Positions 1 through 8,319 of a DNA stretch of 64,000 bases are shown in pieces. The notes beneath the pieces are model-generated. The model had not been told where the DNA came from. It saw nothing but the letters and a program-made list of their open reading frames with translations, and ran no database searches. The position numbers and the translations under genes were made by a program. Each line of letters starts with the position of its first letter. The stretch's first letter is position 1. The stretch is from CBDCMJ01 sp965224325 (GTDB lineage Bacteria; Chloroflexota; Dehalococcoidia; Lucifugimonadales; UBA3495), in contig CBDCYT010000014.1 in the NCBI GenBank assembly GCA_965224325.1, positions 32,536 through 96,535 of the forward strand, in the 5' to 3' direction.

Positions 1-8
1 GTGTAAGG

Positions 9-340
9 CGGGAATGGCGGAAGCGCGGGAATGGCGGAAGCGCGGGAATGGCGGAAGCGCGGGAATGGCGGAAGCGCGGGAATGGCGGAAGCGCGGGAAT
101 GGCGGAAGCGCGGGAACGGCGGAAGGCGGGAATGACGGAAGCGCGGGAATGGTGGAAGGCGGGAATGACGGAAGCGCGGGAATGGCGGAAGGCGGGAATG
201 GCGGAAGGCGGGAATGGCGGAAGGCGGGAATGGCGGAAGCGGGGGAATGGCGGAAGGCGGGAATGACGAAAGTGGGGAATGACGGAAGGCGGGAGTGACA
301 GGAGGCGGGAATGACGGAACAATGAAGAGGCCCTGCTCCA
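9..340. repeat. Minisatellite, GGGAATGGCGGAAGCGC type
   Basis: Tandem array. It begins with roughly seven near-perfect 17-bp units (GGGAATGGCGGAAGCGC) and then decays into 15-16-bp units of the GGCGGGAATGACGGA type. Open frames run through it in several registers, as expected of a short-period repeat, and none has a ribosome binding site, so I call no gene here. The same unit family recurs at 478-635 and 18968-19205. Confidence 0.9.
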
Positions 341-393
341 AGACAGTTGCTTTTTTGATTGTCTGCCGCCCGTCATACCTACCGCTCACCCGT

Positions 394-485
394 CTTTCCC
401 GCGAAAACGGGAATCCATACAGCCTTGCTGCCGGGAGTTTGTGATGTGGCAGGGCGTAGTGGATTCCCGCTTTCACGGGAATGAC
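394..485. repeat. Palindromic REP-like pair
   Basis: Two facing copies of the palindrome TTCCCGCGAAAACGGGAA occur, one at about 396-413 and the other as GGATTCCCGCTTTCACGGGA at 461-480. About 45 bp of unique sequence separates them. Similar palindromes sit at 8205-8230, 11480-11570 and 18760-18975. This looks like a dispersed intergenic repeat, non-coding and probably hairpin-forming when transcribed. Confidence 0.75.
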
Positions 486-635
486 GGAAGGCGGGAATGG
501 TGGAAGGCGGGAATGACGGAGGGCGGGAATGGTGGAAGGCGGGAATGACGGAGGGCGGGAATGGTGGAGGGCGGGAATGACGGAGGGCGGGAACGACAGA
601 AGTGGGGAGTGACGGAGGGCGGGGAATGGCGGAAG
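478..635. repeat. Minisatellite, GGCGGGAATGACGGA type
   Basis: Tandem 15-17-bp units alternating GGCGGGAATGGTGGA and GGCGGGAATGACGGA. They start directly at the end of the palindromic repeat and stop about 35 bp before the ilv promoter. No coding signal is seen. Confidence 0.85.
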
Positions 636-667
636 AATGAAGAGACCCTGGGCCAAAGCCCTTACCG

Positions 668-696
668 TTGACAAGGCTGGCAGTGGCTGTTAAGCT
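668..696 (+). promoter_or_regulatory. Promoter of the ilv-leu operon
   Basis: A perfect -35 box TTGACA (668-673) is followed after 17 bp by TAAGCT (691-696), a weak -10. It lies just upstream of the T-box leader, where the transcript should start (about 703). The -10 match is only moderate. Confidence 0.6.
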
Positions 697-702
697 CGTG
701 TA

Positions 703-979
703 GCTACAAATGCCTCGGAATCCGCGATGAACGGGAGTAGTAGGAGCACCCTGTCCCAGAGAGCCGGCGGCTGGTGTGAGCCGGTGACGGCAATGCTCTG
801 AACTCGCCCCGGAGCGGCTCGCCTGAACGCCGTATCAAGGCTGGTCAGTAGGGCGCAGCGGCAGACACCGTTAAAAGTCGCCAAGCTGTTTCGATAGTGC
901 GCCGGAAGGCTCATCTACCGGAAAAGAAGGGTGGTACCGCGGGATCAAACTGACCCGTCCCTTCAGGGGACGGTTTTTT
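703..979 (+). promoter_or_regulatory. T-box riboswitch, probably tRNA-Leu sensing
   Basis: The 14-base T-box core appears as AAGGGTGGTACCGCGG at 927-942, followed directly by an intrinsic terminator, which is the family layout. The upstream Stem I region shows the usual landmarks: AGTAGTAGGAGCACC near 736-750, AGAGAGCCGG near 758-767, and GAACTCGCC at 800-808. By analogy with other leaders the specifier codon would be CTC (Leu) at 803-805, as in the Bacillus ilv-leu leader. Uncharged tRNA pairing with the TGG of the T-box would stabilise the antiterminator and switch on ilvB and the genes behind it. The specifier assignment is inferred from position, not folded by computer. Confidence 0.9.
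955..979 (+). terminator. T-box regulated intrinsic terminator
   Basis: Perfect 7-bp stem CCGTCCC (955-961) / GGGACGG (967-973) with a 5-nt loop, then six T residues (974-979). Its 5' arm lies just behind the T-box, so antiterminator and terminator are mutually exclusive. The ilvB start follows 22 bp downstream. Confidence 0.9.
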
Positions 980-1001
980 GTTGCCAGAAATGAGGGAGAG
1001 C

Positions 1002-2693
1002 ATGGAGTTAAGCGGCGCGGAAATTGTATGTGAGAGCCTCCTTAAAGAAGGGGTGGACGTGGTTTTCGGTTTGCCCGGCGGCGCAGTCCTGCCTCTGTAC
1101 GGCGCCATGGGCAACTACCCCAATATTCGGCACATGCTGGTCCGCCACGAGCAAGGGGCGGCTATGGCCGCGGACGGCTACGCTCGGGCCACCGGCAAAG
1201 TTGGGGTGTGCATAGCGACTTCCGGGCCGGGGGCCACCAACCTGGTTACCGGAATCGCGAATGCGCAAATGGATTCAGTGCCGTTGGTCGCCATTACCGG
1301 ACAGGTGCCCAGGCCGGCCATCGGCCGTGACGCCTTTCAAGAAACGGACGTTACCGGTATCACCCTGCCCATCACCAAGCACAACTACCTGGTGATGGAC
1401 GTGAAGGAAGTCGCGCCCGCTATCAAGGAAGCGTTCCACATTGCCCGGACCGGCAGGCCGGGGCCCGTATTGGTGGATATACCCAAGGACGTTCTTCTGG
1501 ACGAACGCACAGAGTTTATTTGGCCTGACTCCGTCAACCTTGCCGGCTACCATCCACGTGGTGAGGCGGACGCGGGCCAGGTGGCTGAAGCAGCCGCGTT
1601 AATTAACCAGGCTGAACGCCCGATAATCCTGGCCGGTCACGGTGTGCTCATTTCCCACGCCTACGATGAGTTGAGCCAGCTGGCGGAGAAGGCCCAGATT
1701 CCGGTAATTACTACCTTGCTGGGCATCAGTTCTTTCCCCACCAGCCACTACTTGAACCTGGGAATGCCCGGCATGCACGGCATGGCCCACGCCAGCTTGG
1801 CCATAGATCAGGCTGACCTGCTTATCTCCCTGGGGATGCGGTTCGACGACCGGGTTACAGGGCGGCTGAAGGATTTTGCCCCCAACGCGAAGATCGTCCA
1901 CGTCGACATAGACCCTTCGGAGATGAGCAAGAATGTCAAGGCAACCGCGCCGGTGGTGGGAAATCTTAAGCCCGTTCTCCAGCAACTCGTTCCTCTAGTG
2001 GAATCAGCCGTCCACCTGGAATGGCTGCGGCAAGTAGATAAACTGCGTACGGAGCACCCCCCGCTTCAGATTCGAGAGACGGAGCAGCTGCTGCCCCAAT
2101 TCGTATTGAAGAAGCTCTCCGACGCCACTCAAGGCGACTCGATCATCGTGACAGGGGTCGGACAACACCAGATGTGGGCTGCCCAGTTCTGCAAATTCCG
2201 GCAACCCAATACCTTGATCACTTCGGGCGGGCTGGGAGCCATGGGATTCGAGGTCCCCGCGGCTATTGGAGCCAAGGTGGGCCGGCCGGACAAAACGGTG
2301 TGGTCCATCGCCGGAGACGGTGGTTTTCAGATGACCATGTGCGATCTGGCTGTCGCAGTGGAACACAACATCGACGTGAAGTTCGCCATTCTCAACAACG
2401 GAACGCTGGGCATGGTGCACCAGTGGCAGGACCTGTTTTACCAAAAGGACTATTTCGCCACCGTCTATAGCGGCAATCCGGACTTCGTCAAACTTGCCGA
2501 GTCCTACGGCATCCGCGGCATCAGGGTGACGGAGAAAGGCGACGTGAGCGGCGCCATTCAGGAAGCCATGGAGACTCCCGGCCCGGTGGTCATCGACTTC
2601 AGGGTCAAAGAAGACGAGAACGTCTACCCCATGATTCCCGCCGGCGAATCCGTGAAGGACATGCGGGAAGGGCCTTCCTCACAGGGCCTTTAA
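1002..2693 (+). CDS. ilvB: Acetolactate synthase, large (catalytic) subunit
   Basis: A 563-residue thiamine-diphosphate enzyme that condenses two pyruvates to acetolactate, or pyruvate with 2-oxobutyrate, the first common step of valine, leucine and isoleucine synthesis. The N-terminal domain has the activating glutamate in RHEQGAAMAADGYARA (Glu about residue 50). The cofactor motif GDGGFQ through LNNGTLGM lies near residues 438-470. Length fits the family. I chose ATG 1002, which gives the usual MELSGAEIVCE start behind AGGGAG. An in-frame ATG at 990 and upstream TTGs are possible but sit in the terminator tail. It is the first gene behind the T-box, and ilvN begins 3 bp after its stop, so expression should depend on aminoacyl-tRNA status. 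Confidence 0.96.
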   Translation: MELSGAEIVCESLLKEGVDVVFGLPGGAVLPLYGAMGNYPNIRHMLVRHEQGAAMAADGYARATGKVGVCIATSGPGATNLVTGIANAQMDSVPLVAITGQVPRPAIGRDAFQETDVTGITLPITKHNYLVMDVKEVAPAIKEAFHIARTGRPGPVLVDIPKDVLLDERTEFIWPDSVNLAGYHPRGEADAGQVAEAAALINQAERPIILAGHGVLISHAYDELSQLAEKAQIPVITTLLGISSFPTSHYLNLGMPGMHGMAHASLAIDQADLLISLGMRFDDRVTGRLKDFAPNAKIVHVDIDPSEMSKNVKATAPVVGNLKPVLQQLVPLVESAVHLEWLRQVDKLRTEHPPLQIRETEQLLPQFVLKKLSDATQGDSIIVTGVGQHQMWAAQFCKFRQPNTLITSGGLGAMGFEVPAAIGAKVGRPDKTVWSIAGDGGFQMTMCDLAVAVEHNIDVKFAILNNGTLGMVHQWQDLFYQKDYFATVYSGNPDFVKLAESYGIRGIRVTEKGDVSGAIQEAMETPGPVVIDFRVKEDENVYPMIPAGESVKDMREGPSSQGL

Positions 2694-2696
2694 TAG

Positions 2697-3260
2697 ATGG
2701 ACGAGAACGAACAGTTTCACACTATCGTGGCGCTGGTGGAAGACAGGCCCGGAGTCCTCACGCGGGTGGCCAGCATGTTCCGCAGGCGCGGATTCAACAT
2801 CGCCAGCTTGGCGGTGGGCAAAAGTGAGCAGCCGGGGCTATCCCGCATGACTTTTGTGGTCAACGGGGACGAAGCTACCGTCAACCAGGTAACCAATCAG
2901 TTGGACAAGCTCATCGACGTCATCCGGGTGTCCGACATTTCCAACCAGGAAATAGTCGCCAGGGAATTGGCCCTGATCAAGGTTAAGAGCACTACGGCGT
3001 CCCGCGGCGAAATCATTGAGATAGTGAACCTTTTCCGGGCCAACGTCGTTGACGTGGGGGTGCAGTCCTTGGTCATCGAAGTTACCGGCGAGGAGGACAA
3101 GGTCAACGCCCTACACAACTTGTTGGAGCCCTTCGGTGTCCTGGAAATGCTCCGCACCGGGCTGGTGGCGATGGTGCGGGGTCAGGCCGACGGACGGGTC
3201 AGCGATAAAGTGGGAATAGGGGTAAACGGGAACCGCACTAATGAGCGCCACGCGGGATAG
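2697..3260 (+). CDS. ilvN: Acetolactate synthase, small (regulatory) subunit
   Basis: A 187-residue regulatory partner of IlvB. An N-terminal ACT domain (about residues 8-85, beginning HTIVALVEDRPGVLTRVASM) should bind feedback amino acids. The second half matches the C-terminal domain of the small subunit (LEPFGVLEMLRTGLVAM). The last 22 or so residues (QADGRVSDKVGIGVNGNRTN and on) extend past the usual end of the family and look unstructured. It begins 3 bp after the ilvB stop without a strong ribosome binding site of its own, consistent with translational coupling and equal production of the subunits. Confidence 0.95.
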   Translation: MDENEQFHTIVALVEDRPGVLTRVASMFRRRGFNIASLAVGKSEQPGLSRMTFVVNGDEATVNQVTNQLDKLIDVIRVSDISNQEIVARELALIKVKSTTASRGEIIEIVNLFRANVVDVGVQSLVIEVTGEEDKVNALHNLLEPFGVLEMLRTGLVAMVRGQADGRVSDKVGIGVNGNRTNERHAG

Positions 3261-3317
3261 GGTCCGTTACCCAATCCAGGGAAATAACGCATTCTAGAAG
3301 GTTAAAGCGATAACGCC

Positions 3318-4313
3318 ATGGTAAATGTGTATTACGACAACGATGCAGACCTGGGAGTATTGGCCAGTAAGACTATTGGCATCATCGGCTATGGGAGTCA
3401 AGGCCACGCCCACGCCCTGAACCTGAAAGACAACGGGCAGAACGTGGTGGTAGGCCTGTATCCCGGCAGCTCCAGTATCGCCACCGCCGAGGCCGCCGGG
3501 CTGAGGGTGGCTGAGGTGCCGGAGGTGGCGAAAGAGGCCGACGTGGTGATGATGGTCATCCCCGACCACGTGCAGGGCCGCATCTACCGGGACCAAATCG
3601 CGCCCAACCTGAAGCCGGGCAGCGCATTCATGGTGGCCCATGGCTTCAGCATCCACTACCGCGAGATCGTGCTGCCCGACAACATGGACGTGATGATGGT
3701 GGCGCCAAAGGCCCCCGGCCACCGGATGCGCGAGCTGTTCGTCGAGGGCGTGGGTGTGCCGTCGCTGCTGGCGGTGCATCAGGACGCCACCGGCAACGCC
3801 AAGGAAATCGGCCTGGCCTACGCCAAGGGTATCGGTTGCACAGGGGCTGGAGTGCTGGAGACCACCATCAAGGACGAGACCGAGAGCGACCTGTTCGGCG
3901 AGCAGTCGATTCTTTGCGGCGGGGTCACCGCTCTGGTGAACGCCGCCTTCGAGACGCTGGTAGAGGCGGGATACCCCCGCGAGATTGCCTACTTCGAGTG
4001 CCTGCACGAGCTGAAGATGATCGTCGATCTGATGTACCAGGGCGGGCACAACTACATGCACTTCTCGGTCAGCGACACCGCCGAGTACGGCTCGCTCAGC
4101 CGCCGCGACCGCATCATCGACGAGCACGTTCGGGAGAACATGCGCGAGATTTTGAAGGAGATACAGGACGGCACCTTCGCCCGCGAGTGGATCGCCGAGA
4201 ACGACGAGGGGCGCCCGCGATTCGTCCCCATGCGGGAAGCGGCGCAGAACGCGCCCATCGAAAGCATCGGTAAGGAGCTGCGGGCCATGATGCCCTGGAT
4301 GGACCCGAAGTAG
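3318..4313 (+). CDS. ilvC: Ketol-acid reductoisomerase (class I)
   Basis: A 331-residue enzyme that rearranges and reduces acetolactate or acetohydroxybutyrate with NADPH. The Rossmann motif GYGSQGHAHALNLKD lies near residues 22-36, and a GLYPGSSS loop follows that should read the cofactor phosphate. The knotted C-terminal domain carries the metal-binding ETESDLFGEQ segment and SDTAEYGSLSRRDR. Length is that of the short class I enzymes. A weak AGAAGG lies about 20 bp ahead of ATG 3318. The 57-bp gap after ilvN has no terminator, so it should be co-transcribed. Confidence 0.97.
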   Translation: MVNVYYDNDADLGVLASKTIGIIGYGSQGHAHALNLKDNGQNVVVGLYPGSSSIATAEAAGLRVAEVPEVAKEADVVMMVIPDHVQGRIYRDQIAPNLKPGSAFMVAHGFSIHYREIVLPDNMDVMMVAPKAPGHRMRELFVEGVGVPSLLAVHQDATGNAKEIGLAYAKGIGCTGAGVLETTIKDETESDLFGEQSILCGGVTALVNAAFETLVEAGYPREIAYFECLHELKMIVDLMYQGGHNYMHFSVSDTAEYGSLSRRDRIIDEHVRENMREILKEIQDGTFAREWIAENDEGRPRFVPMREAAQNAPIESIGKELRAMMPWMDPK

Positions 4314-4339
4314 AGGAGTAGGGATCGGAGGGTGAGGCG

Positions 4340-4549
4340 ATGATCGAGCCTTCGTCCGAATTCCTAAGAGCGCTGAGTCTGGATCCCCAGGCTGTCAGCC
4401 GCCTAATGGATCTGGAAGTGGAATGCAATCAGGATATGGCCGATCATCCAATCTTTCGAGAAGTGGCGGTGTACTACGACGAGCAGACTCTCACTTATAG
4501 GCTAACCGTTAGGGGCTTGTTGCAGGCGCTCACCGGAAAAACGTGGTAA
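4340..4549 (+). CDS. Small hypothetical protein in the ilv operon (69 aa)
   Basis: A 69-residue soluble, acidic protein that I do not recognise. It has a strong ribosome binding site (GGAGGGTGAGG) ending 3 bp before ATG 4340 and lies 26 bp after ilvC in the same direction. The C-terminal half (VAVYYDEQTLTYRLTVRGLL) looks like a beta hairpin followed by a helix. No cysteines beyond one, no membrane segment. The ribosome binding site and position argue for a real gene co-expressed with branched-chain amino acid synthesis. The role is unknown. Confidence 0.65.
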   Translation: MIEPSSEFLRALSLDPQAVSRLMDLEVECNQDMADHPIFREVAVYYDEQTLTYRLTVRGLLQALTGKTW

Positions 4550-4583
4550 TAGCCTTCGGCAAGAATATAAGGGGTGAAATTTT

Positions 4584-4691
4584 ATGCAGCAGGAGATGTT
4601 GAGTGTAGTTCACCATCGCACGCTGGTCCTGGCCGGGCTGAGTGCGGTGGACTACGTGACCCTGCATACCCTTTTTGAGCGCCGCAGTTAG
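4584..4691 (+). CDS. Candidate 35-residue microprotein or leader peptide
   Basis: A short frame beginning MQQEMLSVVHHRTLVLAGLS and ending at TAG 4689-4691, preceded by AAGGGGTG (4569-4576), 7 bp before the ATG. Six of 35 residues are leucine and several are valine, but there is no run of regulatory codons and no clear terminator before leuA. It might be a small regulatory peptide ahead of leuA or a chance frame. The good Shine-Dalgarno spacing is the main support. Confidence 0.4.
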   Translation: MQQEMLSVVHHRTLVLAGLSAVDYVTLHTLFERRS

Positions 4692-4746
4692 GCGGCACAG
4701 GCATTGGCGCCCCAAATAATTAACAGAAAGGGAACAGGGAACAGAG

Positions 4747-6312
4747 ATGGCTAACGAAAGAGTTTTACTGTTGGACACTACCCTTCGCGACGGCGAGCAG
4801 TCGGCAGGCATCGGTATGACCGGCGCGGAAAAGATGGAAATCGCCCGCCAGTTGCAGCGGATGCAGGTCGACATCATCGAGGCCGGCTTCGCGGCCAGTT
4901 CCCCCGGCGACTTCGAGGCGGTGTCCAACATCGCCAAGGAAGTCAAGGGGCCTATCATCGCCTCGCTGGCCCGCGCCCACCCCAACGACGTGGACCAGGC
5001 GTGGCGCGCTGTGGAGCATTCTCAGCGGCCCCGCATCCATGTGTTCCTCTCCTCTTCGGAGATTCACCAGATGCACCAGCTCCGGAAGAACCGCGAAGAG
5101 GTCATGGAGATGGCCGTCACCATGGTGGAGCGGGCCAAGGGCTACTGCCCTGACGTCGAGTTCTCGCCCATGGACGCTACCCGCACCAACCCGGAGTACC
5201 TGTACCAGATGTTGGCCGAGGTAATCCGGGCCGGAGCCACCACGATCAACATCGCCGATACCGTGGGCTACGCCATTCCTTCGGCCACCGGTTTCGCCAA
5301 CCTGCTTCAGAACATCAAGACTAACGTGCCGGGCATCGAAAACGTGGTGCTGAGCGTCCACTGCCACAACGACCTGGGGCTGGCGGTAGCCAATAGCCTA
5401 ACCGCCATCGAGAGCGGAGCGCGGCAGGTGGAAGGCTGCATCAACGGCATCGGTGAACGGGCGGGGAACGCCTCGCTGGAAGAAATCATCATGGCGTTGG
5501 ACACCCGCAAAGACCACTTCGGGCTGGACATCGGCATAGACACCACCCAGATTTACCCCTCCAGCCGCATGGTCAGCCGCATCACCGGGATGGCGGTGCA
5601 GTCCAACAAGGCGGTAGTGGGCGAAAACGCCTTCCGCCACGCCTCGGGCATCCATCAGGATGGCGTGATCAAGGACCGGTCCACCTACGAGGTGATGCAG
5701 CCGGAGCGGGTGGGCGTTCCCGGCAACAGCTTGGTCTTGGGCAAGCTCAGCGGCCGGGCCGGCCTACAGGCCCGTTTGGAAGCCCTGGGCTTCCAACTCT
5801 CCCGAGAAGATGTTTCCCGCGTGTTCGAGGCGTTCAAGGAGTTGGCGGACAAGAAGCGCGAGGTCACCGACCGGGACCTGGAAATCCTGATGGACGAGGA
5901 GCAGCGGGAGGCCGGTGAGCCGATCAGCTACTCCCTGGACCAGGTGCAGTTCAGCGGCGGCGACCGGGACATCGCTACTGCCACAGTGCGGCTAACCGAC
6001 CCCGACGGGACCGCCGTCACCGACGCCGCCACCGGCAATGGCCCGGTGAACGCCGTCTGCAACGCCATCGACCGCGCCATAGGCACTTCCACAAAGTTGG
6101 TGGACTTCAATGTCCAGGCTGTCAGCGAGGGCATCGACTCCATGGGCACGGTGACCATCCGCGTCGAGAAAGACGGCAAGACCTACACCGGCCGGGGCGC
6201 GGACACCGACATCGTGGTGGCCAGCGCCAAGGCTTACCTGAGCGCGGTCAACAGAATGCTGGCGGCTGACGAGTCGGCCTCCCTGCCAGCGGTGGGCACC
6301 ACGCCCGACTAG
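4747..6312 (+). CDS. leuA: 2-isopropylmalate synthase
   Basis: A 521-residue enzyme committing 2-oxoisovalerate and acetyl-CoA to leucine. The N-terminal TIM barrel starts with LLDTTLRDGEQSAGIGMT, which supplies catalytic Arg and metal-binding Asp. The metal-binding HxH is in VHCHNDLGLAVANS. The C-terminal LeuA dimer domain (about residues 390-505, with ATVRLTDPDGTAVTDAATG) is the leucine feedback site. Length matches the type 1 family (E. coli about 523). It is last in the T-box operon, with a GGGAACAGAG-type ribosome binding site. leuB, leuC and leuD are not in the window. Confidence 0.96.
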   Translation: MANERVLLLDTTLRDGEQSAGIGMTGAEKMEIARQLQRMQVDIIEAGFAASSPGDFEAVSNIAKEVKGPIIASLARAHPNDVDQAWRAVEHSQRPRIHVFLSSSEIHQMHQLRKNREEVMEMAVTMVERAKGYCPDVEFSPMDATRTNPEYLYQMLAEVIRAGATTINIADTVGYAIPSATGFANLLQNIKTNVPGIENVVLSVHCHNDLGLAVANSLTAIESGARQVEGCINGIGERAGNASLEEIIMALDTRKDHFGLDIGIDTTQIYPSSRMVSRITGMAVQSNKAVVGENAFRHASGIHQDGVIKDRSTYEVMQPERVGVPGNSLVLGKLSGRAGLQARLEALGFQLSREDVSRVFEAFKELADKKREVTDRDLEILMDEEQREAGEPISYSLDQVQFSGGDRDIATATVRLTDPDGTAVTDAATGNGPVNAVCNAIDRAIGTSTKLVDFNVQAVSEGIDSMGTVTIRVEKDGKTYTGRGADTDIVVASAKAYLSAVNRMLAADESASLPAVGTTPD

Positions 6313-6330
6313 CCGAAGTAAGCAAAGCAA

Positions 6331-6384
6331 GAGACGGCGCTGCATCCCGGGATATCTCAGCCAAGCGCCTGGTCGCGCCGTCTC
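6331..6384. repeat. Inverted repeat after leuA
   Basis: Perfect 10-bp arms GAGACGGCGC (6331-6340) and GCGCCGTCTC (6375-6384) with a 34-nt loop. There is no T-run, so it is not a classical terminator, but it could protect the 3' end of the ilv-leu transcript. Confidence 0.6.
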
Positions 6385-6446
6385 GAACCGTCCGGCATTG
6401 AGGCTCGCCAGCCAAACCGTTACCGAGCAGATTGGGGGTGGCTCCG

Positions 6447-6863
6447 TTGAACATTTCACTAAGCGCTACTATCAACGCTCCCGCGGACTCTATCTGGAAG
6501 GACATCAGCGACTTTCAAGGCGTCGGCAAATATCTGGCCATAGTCACCGGCAGCCAGATGGAAGGTTCGGGTGTCGGTGCAATCCGGACGTTGACCCTGG
6601 ACAACGGGGCCACCGTCGTGGAGAGGCTGGAAAGCTTGGACGAACAATCAAAGAGCCTAAGTTACTCCTTCGTCGATTCGCCCATGCAGGTGAGCGGTTA
6701 CGTCGCCACTATGCAAATAGAGGACAGTGGCGAGAACCAATGCGAGATAACCTGGTCCTCGGTCTTTGAGCTAACGGGAATGAGCGAAGCCGAAGCACGG
6801 GAGCTCTTCGAGGGCGCCTACAACATGGGATTTGAGGGCCTCAAGAAACTGCATGGGGCTTAA
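6447..6863 (+). CDS. START-like (SRPBCC) lipid/ligand-binding family protein
   Basis: A 138-residue protein of the polyketide-cyclase/SRPBCC superfamily, which binds hydrophobic ligands in a helix-grip cavity. The start (SLSATINAPADSIWKDISDF) and the end (LFEGAYNMGFEGLKKLHG) are the typical first strand/helix and final long helix. The middle is beta-rich (TLTLDNGATVVERLESLDEQ). I chose TTG 6447 because GGGGGTGG (6434-6441) is correctly spaced ahead of it. In-frame TTG 6432 and GTG 6438 lie in that site. The ligand cannot be named. It stands alone, convergent with the nuclease gene that follows. Confidence 0.75.
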   Translation: MNISLSATINAPADSIWKDISDFQGVGKYLAIVTGSQMEGSGVGAIRTLTLDNGATVVERLESLDEQSKSLSYSFVDSPMQVSGYVATMQIEDSGENQCEITWSSVFELTGMSEAEARELFEGAYNMGFEGLKKLHGA

Positions 6864-6911
6864 GTCCGAAAGTCCGTTGCTGGGATAAGGCTTGCCTGCC
6901 GGTCCCGTTTT

Positions 6912-6950
6912 GCCGTCTAGACTAGGAGACCCATTTGCGGGTAAGACGGC
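6912..6950. terminator. Possible shared hairpin between convergent genes
   Basis: Arms GCCGTCT (6912-6918) and AGACGGC (6944-6950), with an inner ACCC/GGGT pairing, lie between the convergent SRPBCC and nuclease genes. A short T-run precedes it, which on the minus strand would be an A-run, so function as a terminator is uncertain. Confidence 0.35.
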
Positions 6951-6966
6951 GCCCGGCCGGTCTTTC

Positions 6967-7962
6967 TCACAGCAACTTCAGCTGAAATCCACGGCCGTCG
7001 GGCTGGTGGGCTCCGTCAAGGTGGAGGGCCGGGTAGCCCAGCTTCCGCAGGTGAGCGGCCAGCTCTGGAAATCCGTTTACAGTGTAAACCTGCTTGGGCT
7101 GGACTTGGGCCACGTACTGCACCAATTCGTCGAAGCCGGGATGGTCGCTATAGGCAAGGCTGGCATCCCTCTTCCTGCCCCAGGGTACTCCTCCGTCAAT
7201 GGCCCACCCCGTTAGCTCCATAAACCGCAGGCCTCGCACACCGTTCAGGTTATCTCTGGTTCGCTTGCCGGACGGCGGGCAGATCAGGACTTGACCCTCC
7301 GGCCAGCGGCCGTCATATAACCGGACTTGGCCGGGAAAGGTTACGCCCGCCTCTTCATAGACCCGGGCCACGCCGTAAACGCTCTCCTCCAGAGCCACCT
7401 GGAATCCCTCGCCTAATAGCAGGTGCAACAACTCCTGGGCCTTGCCCAGACGCCATCCCAGGAGCACCGGCTTCTCTCCTTTGGAAATCCAGGAACGCAG
7501 CACCTGATAGGCGTTGTTCAACACCTGCTCTTGAGGGGGAAAATTATACTGGGGCCTGCCGTATGTGGCTTCCAAGAGCAGAACGTCACACTGTACCGCC
7601 TCCAGGGGTTCGTTGACGGGGCTGGAGCGAATCTTAATGTCGCCGGTATAAAGCAACCTTGCGCCGGTCGCCTTGGACTGGACCAAGGTCTGAGCGGACC
7701 CGAGGCAGTGGCCGGCAGGGTACAGGGTAAGGGTGTACCTGTCGGCGTTGAATGGTTCTCCATACTCTAGAAAGATGGGCTCTGATTTCTTCAGGTACTC
7801 TGAAAGCAATAACCCCGTATTCCGGGTTAATATTGGCCGGGCATGGCGGGCAATGTGGTCCGTGTGGGCGTGGGAAATCAGGCCTAAGTCTCGACGAAGT
7901 AGCGAGTCCAACCACAAATCCAACTCACGAAGGTAAATCCCGCGCTTGAACTCTACTTCCAA
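6967..7962 (-). CDS. Metallo-beta-lactamase fold exonuclease (DNA ligase-associated type)
   Basis: A 331-residue protein of the CPSF/SNM1-like beta-lactamase nucleases. The zinc motif is HAHTDH at residues 31-36. Further metal ligands lie in PAGHCLGSAQ and YTGDIKIRSS. The C-terminal YSDHPGFDEL and VYTVNGFPE segments resemble the beta-CASP part. Length and sequence style match the bacterial family often called putative exonuclease, DNA ligase-associated, which trims or processes nucleic acid ends. No ligase neighbour is present. Initiation is at ATG 7962. Its downstream end faces the SRPBCC gene. Confidence 0.8.
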   Translation of the reverse strand: MEVEFKRGIYLRELDLWLDSLLRRDLGLISHAHTDHIARHARPILTRNTGLLLSEYLKKSEPIFLEYGEPFNADRYTLTLYPAGHCLGSAQTLVQSKATGARLLYTGDIKIRSSPVNEPLEAVQCDVLLLEATYGRPQYNFPPQEQVLNNAYQVLRSWISKGEKPVLLGWRLGKAQELLHLLLGEGFQVALEESVYGVARVYEEAGVTFPGQVRLYDGRWPEGQVLICPPSGKRTRDNLNGVRGLRFMELTGWAIDGGVPWGRKRDASLAYSDHPGFDELVQYVAQVQPKQVYTVNGFPELAAHLRKLGYPALHLDGAHQPDGRGFQLKLL

Positions 7963-8162
7963 CCTTCCCCTGCCCCCGGATGTTTTCCGCCCTTGGTTTG
8001 ACTTATCCAGTGTACGGGCTTCTCACAGGCGGCTCCCGGCCCGCGAGAGCGAAGCGAAGTCCGTTAACTCGAGTACGAAGCCTACGGCCAAAATCGGGCC
8101 TGTCGTCGCCTCATGTCGTCGCCTCCTATCGTCGCCTATGAACGCCGAAAGCCCCGACGGAC

Positions 8163-8319
8163 GAGTTTGTCTCATAAAGCTGAGTCGTCCAGCATCCTAC
8201 CTTTCTGGATTCCCGCTTTCGCGGGAATGACGGGTTATTGAGCCGCATTCAATACTGGTTTAGGCGGGTAATAATAGCAACCCGTCAGGTTGCGTCTGCC
8301 CAAAATCGTGAGTGGAGAT
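8163..8319. repeat. Left arm of a ~160-bp inverted repeat
   Basis: Starts GAGTTTGTCTCATAAAGCTG, contains the palindrome TTCCCGCTTTCGCGGGAA and ends with CAAAATCGTGAGTGGAGA. The reverse complement recurs at 11388-11607 at about 90% identity by eye. Between the arms lie the peroxiredoxin and greA genes. Confidence 0.85.

Noticed and set aside
3294..4127. A 277-codon minus-strand frame over ilvC
   Set aside because: Shadow of ilvC. His/Val-rich composition is typical of antisense reading.
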